From assembly GCA_002332615.1 (NCBI GenBank), contig DDAL01000031.1, forward strand, positions 1,283 through 8,867: a stretch of 7,585 nt of DNA. The letters are read 5' to 3'. Source of the DNA: Sphingobacteriaceae bacterium UBA2059. Its GTDB lineage: Bacteria; Bacteroidota; Bacteroidia; Sphingobacteriales; Sphingobacteriaceae. A program made the translations under genes and the position numbers. Positions 1 through 5,263 of the stretch are shown piece by piece (position 1 is the stretch's first letter; every line of letters starts with the position of its first letter). The notes under the pieces are model-generated. The model had not been told where the DNA came from. It did not search any database and saw nothing but the letters and a program-made list of their open reading frames with translations.

Positions 1-840
1 ATTTTTTAATGATTCAAGGATCGATTTTACATCAAGCTTTGCTTTTAGATCTTCGGTATCCAGTGTATCACTTTCGTCCGGAAAATTTTCATAAAAAGTC
101 CCAGGATCATAACGATAAATCGTCCACTTTCCTTGAGCGTACTCGAGGGAAGTAAGATTTTCTATCCAATCTCCAGAGTTGAGATACATTACGCTTCCCT
201 CAAGGGTGTCGATGGTTCTCTGTTCTGGCTGGTGTATATGGCCGCAAACTACATACTCATATCCTTTTTGCGCAGCAAGCTCAGCAGCTGTGTTTTCAAA
301 GTTGTTGATGAATTTTACGGCATCTTTAAACTTTCCCTTAATCTTTTTCGAAAAGCTCATCTTCTCACGTTTGCAAAGAACAAGGGCCCAGTTTACAAAG
401 CTGTTAATCAGGATAAGCGTATCATAGCCGATAGCTCCTAACTTGGCGAGCCATTTCGAATGTTGCATCGTCACGTCAAAGACATCACCATGAAAAAACC
501 ATGCTTTCTTATTGTCTATTGTTAAAACAAGCTTATCCAACAGCTGGAATGAGCCGATATCCAAATCACTGAACTTTCTAAGAATTTCATCGTGATTGCC
601 TGTAAGGTAGTAAACAGGGGTGCCTTCTGTTACAAACTTCATTAAGCGTCTTATCACTTTCGTATGAGTGTCTGGCCAGTACGATTTGTTAAATTGCCAT
701 ATATCAATGATATCTCCGTTGAGGATTACGACTTTAGGCTTTATACTTTTGAGATATAAAAGAAGTTCACGGGCGCAACAGCCATAGGTACCTAAATGGA
801 CATCAGATATAACAACCAAGTCTATTTCCCTTTTAGACAT
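1..840 (-). CDS. LpxH-like metallophosphoesterase (UDP-2,3-diacylglucosamine diphosphatase family), 3' end cut by window
   Basis: The reverse strand is open from an ATG at 838-840 to base 1: 280 codons and no stop, so the C-terminus lies outside the window. The N-terminus reads MSKREIDLVVISDVHLG. Calcineurin-type metal-binding motifs occur in order: DVH (D13, H15), GD (D43), GNHD (N82), HGD (H117) and GHIH (H201, H203). Their order and spacing match the metal ligands of E. coli LpxH, which hydrolyses UDP-2,3-diacylglucosamine to lipid X in lipid A synthesis at the inner face of the inner membrane. Two differences stand out: E. coli LpxH has GNRD where this has GNHD, and this protein is already longer than the roughly 240-residue E. 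coli enzyme, with an acidic tail after about residue 250. No Shine-Dalgarno is visible. A terminator lies between it and the upstream ytxH-like gene, so it probably has its own promoter in 841-905, where I found no convincing box. Metallophosphoesterase is certain; the lipid A role is inferred. Confidence 0.88.
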   Translation of the reverse strand, partial: MSKREIDLVVISDVHLGTYGCCARELLLYLKSIKPKVVILNGDIIDIWQFNKSYWPDTHTKVIRRLMKFVTEGTPVYYLTGNHDEILRKFSDLDIGSFQLLDKLVLTIDNKKAWFFHGDVFDVTMQHSKWLAKLGAIGYDTLILINSFVNWALVLCKREKMSFSKKIKGKFKDAVKFINNFENTAAELAAQKGYEYVVCGHIHQPEQRTIDTLEGSVMYLNSGDWIENLTSLEYAQGKWTIYRYDPGTFYENFPDESDTLDTEDLKAKLDVKSILESLKN

Positions 841-904
841 AATAAGCGAGAGCACAAATGTGTCTAATATCCGTGAACTTTAAGTTAGGAAATTATTAAG
901 TTTA

Positions 905-938
905 TAAAAAAGCCCTTTATAGCATAGCTATAAGGGCT
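905..938 (-). terminator. Intrinsic terminator of the YtxH-domain gene
   Basis: On the minus strand the sequence forms a stem of 12 pairs (AGCCCTTATAGC against GCTATAAAGGGCT, with one bulged base), a three-base loop, and then a run of six T (hairpin 911-938, T tract 906-911). The T tract follows only on the minus strand, so it ends the transcript of the gene at 963-1280, 24 bases after its stop. It also separates that transcript from the downstream phosphoesterase gene. Confidence 0.85.
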
Positions 939-962
939 ACAAGTAATTTCACGATTTTAAAG

Positions 963-1280
963 TTAGTAATTTTCTTTTACGTCGTCTTTAAGGTTGTTTG
1001 CAGCTGTCTTAGTTGCTTCAGTTGCATCGGAAGCATACTCTTTAATATCTTCGGCTTTTGTCTGTAAGGTCTCCTTAACAGTTTGCACCTTATCCTTGAC
1101 TGAGTCAGCCACATCTCTTGCTTTCTCAGATAGTTGATTGCGCATTTCCATACCACTCTCCGGAGCGAAAAGAATTCCAATCGCTGCTCCAACTGCTACA
1201 CCAGCAAGTAAGGCTGCTATGATGGTCGAAGAATCGCTGCTTCTGTCTAATGAATCTGGTAGATACTTTTTGTAGTTCAT
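963..1280 (-). CDS. YtxH-domain membrane-anchored small protein
   Basis: This 105-residue protein has a short hydrophilic N-terminus (about 1-18), then one hydrophobic, Gly/Ala-rich segment at about 19-38 ending in FAPESG. An alternating Lys/Glu/Asp/Ala amphipathic stretch (about 45-100) follows, which should form a long helix or coiled coil. The GxxxG-like hydrophobic segment followed by LFAPxSG and a charged helix is the hallmark of YtxH-domain (gas-vesicle-protein-like) proteins, often linked to stress or stationary phase in other bacteria. Its biochemical function is unknown. The charged tail also resembles LEA/apolipoprotein-type helices, which fits an envelope-stress role, but that is inference. 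The start is supported by an AGGAG six bases upstream. The gene is monocistronic, with its own terminator at 905-938 and a long leader up to a candidate -7 box at 1373-1380. Confidence 0.85.
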   Translation of the reverse strand: MNYKKYLPDSLDRSSDSSTIIAALLAGVAVGAAIGILFAPESGMEMRNQLSEKARDVADSVKDKVQTVKETLQTKAEDIKEYASDATEATKTAANNLKDDVKENY

Positions 1281-1286
1281 GTTTTT

Positions 1287-1291
1287 CTCCT
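1287..1291 (-). promoter_or_regulatory. Ribosome binding site of the YtxH-domain gene
   Basis: AGGAG on the minus strand lies six bases before the ATG at 1278-1280, within an A-rich leader. It fixes the start codon and is the only clear Shine-Dalgarno in front of any gene in this window. Confidence 0.8.
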
Positions 1292-1372
1292 TTTTATATA
1301 CATAAACGATTTAAATTCAATAGTGTTTAAAAAAACATCAATCTTTTAAGAGAGATTCTGATTGCCACTGGT

Positions 1373-1380
1373 CAAAGATA
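1373..1380 (-). promoter_or_regulatory. Candidate Bacteroidota -7 promoter box for the YtxH-domain gene
   Basis: The minus strand reads TATCTTTG, an exact match to the Bacteroidota -7 consensus TAnnTTTG. It would give a leader of roughly 85 bases before the ATG at 1280. I see no TTG at the usual -33 distance (the bases there read AAG), so the call rests on the -7 match alone. Confidence 0.35.
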
Positions 1381-1653
1381 ATCCACAGGCCGTTAATGGC
1401 TTTACAGGTTAATTATGTCAGCGGCGAAATTGCTGTTTTGATTAAATGTGACGTTTGCTTTATCTCGGCTTGGAAAACTCGCACTGTTGAGAACAGAGGT
1501 TCTTCTTTTAGGAGAGTATAACCTTGTTATCAGCATCGTCTATTAATTACAATTACGCTTTACAAGCAGTGCTAGCTTTTTGAGAGGAAAGTAAATTAAC
1601 AATACATATATTTTTATTTACGAGTAAAAGTTTATATTTTGCTTTCTAAAGCT

Positions 1654-1663
1654 AAAACGTTTT
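1654..1663. promoter_or_regulatory. Candidate LacI-family operator (AAAACGTTTT palindrome)
   Basis: This is a perfect 10-bp palindrome centred on CG, 62 bases before the ATG of the ROK kinase gene. LacI/PurR-type repressors typically bind short palindromes with a central CG, and a LacI-family gene lies in the same locus at 4179-5201. The position just downstream of the candidate -7 element at 1633-1641 would suit repression. A shorter AACGTT core also occurs at 5218-5223 in the gap before the GH92 gene. In AT-rich DNA such a palindrome can arise by chance, so this is a candidate only. Confidence 0.35.
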
Positions 1664-1725
1664 TTACCGAAGCTTTATAGTACAAACAACAACGCATTCT
1701 AAACCAAAGAAGATAGATTATATAA

Positions 1726-2598
1726 ATGGATAATTCAATTGTCATGGGGGTAGATATAGGTGGCTCCCATATTACAGCAGCATTAGTTGATTTTAGTAGT
1801 AAGAGTGTTTTAACAGACTCGTATCACAGAAAGCGAATAGATTCTCATGCAAGTTCAGAAGAAATAATTAAAGGCTGGTGTCATGTTATTGAAAAAGTAA
1901 AAAGCTCAACAGAAGGACATGTGAGCAACATAGGGTTGGCAATGCCAGGGCCTTTTGATTATGAAAATGGTATTTCTTACATGCGCAATCAGGATAAATA
2001 TGAAGCGCTGTATGGTCTTAACGTTAAAGAACTTTTGGCCAGAGAATTAGGTGTTTCCGGAGCAAATATTCGTTTTATTAACGATGCGGCGGGCTTTTTG
2101 CAAGGTGAAGTTTTTGCCGGTGCTGCTGCAGGCTATGGAAATGTTGCTGGACTTACTTTAGGTACTGGGCTCGGCTCTTCGAAGTACAAAGGAAGTGTAG
2201 CCGAAGATGCTGATATGTGGAATAGTCCCTTTAAAAATAGTATTGCAGAAGAATACCTTGCGACCAGATGGTTTGTTAGAAGGTATAAGGAGTTAAGTGG
2301 AAAAGAGGCGCCTGATGCTAAATATATTTCTGAACGATTCGGTGAAGACGTTTATGCCCGCCAAGTGTTTGAAGAGTATGGAACTAATCTGGGTGATTTT
2401 CTTAATGGTTTTCTCCAAATGGAAAAACCTGAAATCCTGGTGTTGGGAGGAAATATAGCTAAATCACTTGAGTTATTTGAAAATAAGTTGCGTGGCGTTT
2501 TACAACCTGAGTTTAAAAGTATTCCTATTGTTCAAGCCAAGTTAGGAGAAGAAGCCATGATCTTAGGGGCTTCCAGTTTGTGGTACGAAAGAATATAG
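1726..2598 (+). CDS. ROK-family sugar kinase homologue, zinc-less variant
   Basis: This 290-residue protein has the actin-like ATPase fold signatures of the ROK family. A phosphate-1 motif GVDIGGSHI is at 8-16, AMPGP at 72-76, and the catalytic-Asp motif IND with D120 at 118-120. A phosphate-2 motif LGTGLG is at 145-150, and the adenosine motif LGGNI at 240-244. It lacks the family's ExGH sugar/zinc motif and CxCGxxGC zinc motif: the stretch after residue 155, about 159-183, instead contains DADMWNSPF and an EEYLATRWF helix. ROK proteins are either kinases or DNA-binding repressors; this one starts directly at the kinase core without an N-terminal helix-turn-helix, so kinase is favoured. Given the mannosidase neighbours, mannose or glucose is the likely substrate (B. 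fragilis RokA is a ROK hexokinase acting on glucose and mannose), but this is inference. It is the first gene of the locus, 45 bases ahead of the GH125 gene and probably cotranscribed with it. No Shine-Dalgarno; an AT-rich leader precedes the ATG. Confidence 0.85.
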   Translation: MDNSIVMGVDIGGSHITAALVDFSSKSVLTDSYHRKRIDSHASSEEIIKGWCHVIEKVKSSTEGHVSNIGLAMPGPFDYENGISYMRNQDKYEALYGLNVKELLARELGVSGANIRFINDAAGFLQGEVFAGAAAGYGNVAGLTLGTGLGSSKYKGSVAEDADMWNSPFKNSIAEEYLATRWFVRRYKELSGKEAPDAKYISERFGEDVYARQVFEEYGTNLGDFLNGFLQMEKPEILVLGGNIAKSLELFENKLRGVLQPEFKSIPIVQAKLGEEAMILGASSLWYERI

Positions 2599-2643
2599 TT
2601 AAATAGTATAGGCTAAAGAAGTAGTAACAATATAATTTAAATT

Positions 2644-4065
2644 ATGAAGAGACGAACGTTTATTAGAAACACTGGCGCTTTATCAGCAGGTTTCGTGTTG
2701 AGTAACAACTTTGCATTTGCAAGTGCACCTTCATTTCCGGTTGTCAGAAAAGCAAAGAACGAAAGAAAGTTTGTTAGTAAAGCAGTCGAAAAAGCTATCA
2801 CAGAGTTTAAAAAAAATGTCAAAGACCCCGAATTGACGTGGTTGTTTGAAAATTGTTTTCCAAATACAATCGACACAACTGTATTTCATAAAGTTAGTAA
2901 TGGCGTGCCTGATACTTACGTTATAACCGGTGATATCGATGCGATGTGGCTAAGAGATAGCAGTGCGCAAGTTTGGCCTTACCTGCAGTTTGTGAACGAA
3001 GATAAGGCCTTAAAACAGATGATAGCAGGTGTTATAAACAGGCAAAAATATTGTGTTGTTAAAGATCCTTATGCTAACGCTTTCTATGATGACCCTAACA
3101 AAAAAGGCAAGTGGGCCACGGATCACACGGATATGAAACCCGGCGTTCATGAGAGGAAGTGGGAAATCGATTCTTTGTGTTACCCCATTCGGCTGGCTTA
3201 CAATTACTGGAAGAAAACGGGTGATACTAGCCCTTTTGATAAAGTTTGGGAGCAATCTATCAAAGCTACCCTAGCTGTATTTAAGGATCAACAGCGCAAA
3301 ACAGGAAGAGGGTCCTATAAGTTTCAACGTACAACCCCTAAGGCCTCAGACACGGTAACAATGCTTGGCTATGGGTATCCGGTAAATCCGGTAGGTTTAA
3401 TTTGCTCTGCGTTTAGACCCAGTGATGATGCAACTGTTCTCTCTTTCCTGATCCCCTCTAACTTTTTTGCTGTCGAAAGTTTGAAAGAAGCATCTGAAAT
3501 GATGGAAAAGATAAGTCAGGATACTAAAACAGCCAATGAACTTAAATCTCTTGCATTAGAAGTGCGTCAGGCCTTAGACAAATATGCAACTGTTGAGCAT
3601 AAGAAGTACGGGAAGGTTTATGCATTTGAAACGGATGGCTTTGGAAGTCACTTGATTATGGATGATGCAAATGTGCCTAGCTTGCTTTCTCTACCCTACT
3701 TAAATTCGATAAGTAAAACTGATCCTATTTATTTAAATACCCGAAAGTTACTTTTTTCTTCTGACAACCCTTTCTTCTATAAGGGAAAATATGCCGAAGG
3801 AATAGGGGGGCCGCATATCGAAAAAGATGATATGATATGGCACATGAGTATTATTATGAGGGCAATGACAAGCACAAGCGATGAGGAAATCAGATCGTGT
3901 ATTAAGATGTTGAAGAATACTCATGGCGGTACCGGCTTTATGCACGAGGGCTTTCATAAGGATGATCCCAAGAACTTTACTAGAGAGTGGTTTGCTTGGA
4001 CAAACACGCTATTTGGCGAACTTTTATGGAAGACGTATAAAGAAAAACCTCATTTACTTAAGTAA
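2644..4065 (+). CDS. GH125 exo-alpha-1,6-mannosidase with twin-arginine signal
   Basis: This 473-residue protein is a full-length member of GH125 (formerly DUF1237). The N-terminus MKRRTFIRNTG followed by a mild hydrophobic stretch to AFA (24-26) is a twin-arginine signal peptide, so export in folded form is expected. Recognisable family blocks are GDIDAMWLRDSSAQVWPY (96-113), HERKWEIDSLCYPIRLAY (169-186), FRPSDDA (257-263), FLIPSNFFA (268-276) and FTREWFAWTNTLFGELL (445-461). Characterised GH125 enzymes are metal-independent, inverting exo-alpha-1,6-mannosidases with an (alpha/alpha)6 barrel that act on N-glycan mannose. By position, D261 or D262 is the likely general acid and E448 the likely base, an assignment from memory of the Clostridium and Streptococcus structures. 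It sits between the kinase gene and a terminator, so it ends the first transcript. The ATG follows a long AT-rich leader with no Shine-Dalgarno, and this start gives an intact Tat signal. Confidence 0.93.
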   Translation: MKRRTFIRNTGALSAGFVLSNNFAFASAPSFPVVRKAKNERKFVSKAVEKAITEFKKNVKDPELTWLFENCFPNTIDTTVFHKVSNGVPDTYVITGDIDAMWLRDSSAQVWPYLQFVNEDKALKQMIAGVINRQKYCVVKDPYANAFYDDPNKKGKWATDHTDMKPGVHERKWEIDSLCYPIRLAYNYWKKTGDTSPFDKVWEQSIKATLAVFKDQQRKTGRGSYKFQRTTPKASDTVTMLGYGYPVNPVGLICSAFRPSDDATVLSFLIPSNFFAVESLKEASEMMEKISQDTKTANELKSLALEVRQALDKYATVEHKKYGKVYAFETDGFGSHLIMDDANVPSLLSLPYLNSISKTDPIYLNTRKLLFSSDNPFFYKGKYAEGIGGPHIEKDDMIWHMSIIMRAMTSTSDEEIRSCIKMLKNTHGGTGFMHEGFHKDDPKNFTREWFAWTNTLFGELLWKTYKEKPHLLK

Positions 4066-4072
4066 AAAGTCG

Positions 4073-4099
4073 GCCCGGAACTTGATGGTTCCGGGCTTT
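4073..4099 (+). terminator. Hairpin terminator after the GH125 gene
   Basis: GCCCGGAAC (4073-4081), a six-base loop, and GTTCCGGGC (4088-4096) form a perfect nine-pair GC-rich stem starting seven bases after the GH125 stop codon. Only three T follow before an A, so termination may be partial. On the opposite strand the stem is followed by a T-rich run, but no minus-strand gene ends here. Confidence 0.7.
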
Positions 4100-4178
4100 A
4101 GCCTATCTAATAAAAAAGCTAAATTGCCTTCCATGGATAAGCTTTCAAGCTTAATTTCATTCCTGTAATTATACGAAA

Positions 4179-5201
4179 GTGAAGAAAAAAGTTTCTACGA
4201 TAGTTGATATTGCAAAGCAGCTTAACATATCAATTACAACAGTTTCATTTATTTTAAACGGTAAAGCTCGGGAAAAGAGAATAAGTGAAGAACTTATCCA
4301 AAAAGTACTGAAGTTTATCGATGAGGTGGGATATAGACCTAATGTGCTTGCCAGAAGTCTACGAACTGGGAGATCTAATATAATAGGATTACTTGTTGAA
4401 GATATTTCTAATCCATTTTTTGCCACGGTTGCACGGTTGATTGAGGACAAAGCTTATGCAAAAGGATATAAAATCATATATAGCAGTACTGATAATGACG
4501 CTTTAAAAACAAGAGAATTGATTAGTCTATATCATGACAGACAGGTTGACGGCTACATAATTGCTCCACCTGCTAATATTGAAGATGCAATTATAGACCT
4601 TAAAAACGAAGGAAAGCCGGTAGTGCTTTTTGACAGAACCCTTGAAAATATAAGCGTAGATAGTGTGAGCATTGACGGAGAGAAAAGCACATATAACTCT
4701 GTGGTGCATTTAGTTAAGCAGGGCTATAAAAGAATAGGATTTGTCACGCTAGATTCTCAACAATCGCAAATGCTTAATAGACTTTTGGGATATCAAAAGG
4801 CAATATCAGACTTTGGTTATGAAAGCTTTATAAAATCTTGTCAGTATCATGATACTTCAGGTCATTGCATCAATGAGATTGCAGCCTTCTGTAGAAATGA
4901 CAGTAAACTTGACGCTGTAATATTTTCGACTAATTACTTGGGCATCAGGGGATTAAAGGCTATTAGATCGGAGGGTTTATCTATACCCGGTGATTTGGGT
5001 GTAATTGTATTCGATCAACATGATTTGTTTGACTTACATACCCCATCTATTACTTCTGTAGTGCAACCAATAGAGGATTTGGCTGAGCAGGCAATTTCGA
5101 TTTTACTTAAACGGCTTGATGTGAAATCTGTTCAAGACGATTGTAAGGCTATTGTCCTTCCGGCGACCTTGAATGTGAGGCAGTCAAGCAAAAAAAACTA
5201 A
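4179..5201 (+). CDS. LacI-family transcriptional regulator
   Basis: This 340-residue protein is organised as in LacI/PurR/CcpA regulators. An N-terminal helix-turn-helix is at about 7-27 (TIVDIAKQLNISITTVSFIL). The hinge-helix signature YRPNVLARSLRTGRSNIIGLLV is at 52-73. A periplasmic-binding-protein-like sugar sensor follows from about residue 66 to the end, including VLFDRT (149-154), KRIGFVT (184-190) and SIPGDLGVIVFDQHDLF (268-284). The usual GFDD near residue 280 is replaced by VFDQHD. The start is GTG at 4179-4181: the frame is open back only to 4155 and no ATG or TTG occurs in it, so GTG is the best choice. No Shine-Dalgarno is visible. Its neighbours are mannosidases and a sugar kinase, so it probably senses a mannose-derived ligand and controls the locus, perhaps via the palindrome at 1654-1663. 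The upstream gap (4100-4178) holds small inverted repeats but no clear promoter. It is probably cotranscribed with the GH92 gene 62 bases downstream. Confidence 0.93.
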   Translation: MKKKVSTIVDIAKQLNISITTVSFILNGKAREKRISEELIQKVLKFIDEVGYRPNVLARSLRTGRSNIIGLLVEDISNPFFATVARLIEDKAYAKGYKIIYSSTDNDALKTRELISLYHDRQVDGYIIAPPANIEDAIIDLKNEGKPVVLFDRTLENISVDSVSIDGEKSTYNSVVHLVKQGYKRIGFVTLDSQQSQMLNRLLGYQKAISDFGYESFIKSCQYHDTSGHCINEIAAFCRNDSKLDAVIFSTNYLGIRGLKAIRSEGLSIPGDLGVIVFDQHDLFDLHTPSITSVVQPIEDLAEQAISILLKRLDVKSVQDDCKAIVLPATLNVRQSSKKN

Positions 5202-5263
5202 GGTTTTCCCTACTAGGAACGTTTAGTTATTTACAAGAATAATAATCAACTATATAAATCGAT

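Larger units (their letters stand above)
1281..1725. other. Divergent intergenic regulatory region (445 bp)
   Basis: No supportable gene is present on either strand. The region separates the minus-strand YtxH-domain gene from the plus-strand mannoside locus and must hold promoters for both. For the plus strand I see two weak candidates. TTG at 1430-1432 lies 17 bases before GACGTTTG at 1450-1457, one mismatch from TAnnTTTG. TATATTTT at 1633-1640, followed by G at 1641, has no matching -33 TTG. A 14-bp dyad, AGAAC-N4-GTTCT, lies at 1490-1503. A central-CG palindrome at 1654-1663 is listed separately. The last 100 bases before the kinase gene are strongly AT-rich. Confidence 0.6.

Noticed and set aside
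133..441. Plus-strand open frames of 102 and 82 codons in the first 450 bases
   Set aside because: They lie antisense to the LpxH-like gene, whose metal-binding motifs read cleanly on the minus strand, and their translations show no recognisable domain.
841..904. Promoter for the LpxH-like gene
   Set aside because: The closest minus-strand match, CACATTTG, misses the key first T of TAnnTTTG and has no -33 TTG, so no promoter was called.
977..1192. Minus-strand 71-codon frame inside the YtxH-domain gene
   Set aside because: It is another frame of the real gene, which has the Shine-Dalgarno, the membrane segment and the terminator.
2018..2027. TTAACGTTAA palindrome resembling the candidate operator
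   Set aside because: It lies within the ROK coding sequence and encodes Leu-Asn-Val-Lys in frame; probably coincidental, though an internal operator cannot be excluded.
3923..4168. Plus-strand 81-codon frame overlapping the GH125 end and the gap after it
   Set aside because: Its first half is out of frame with the conserved GH125 C-terminus and its second half crosses the terminator; no domain and no leader signals.
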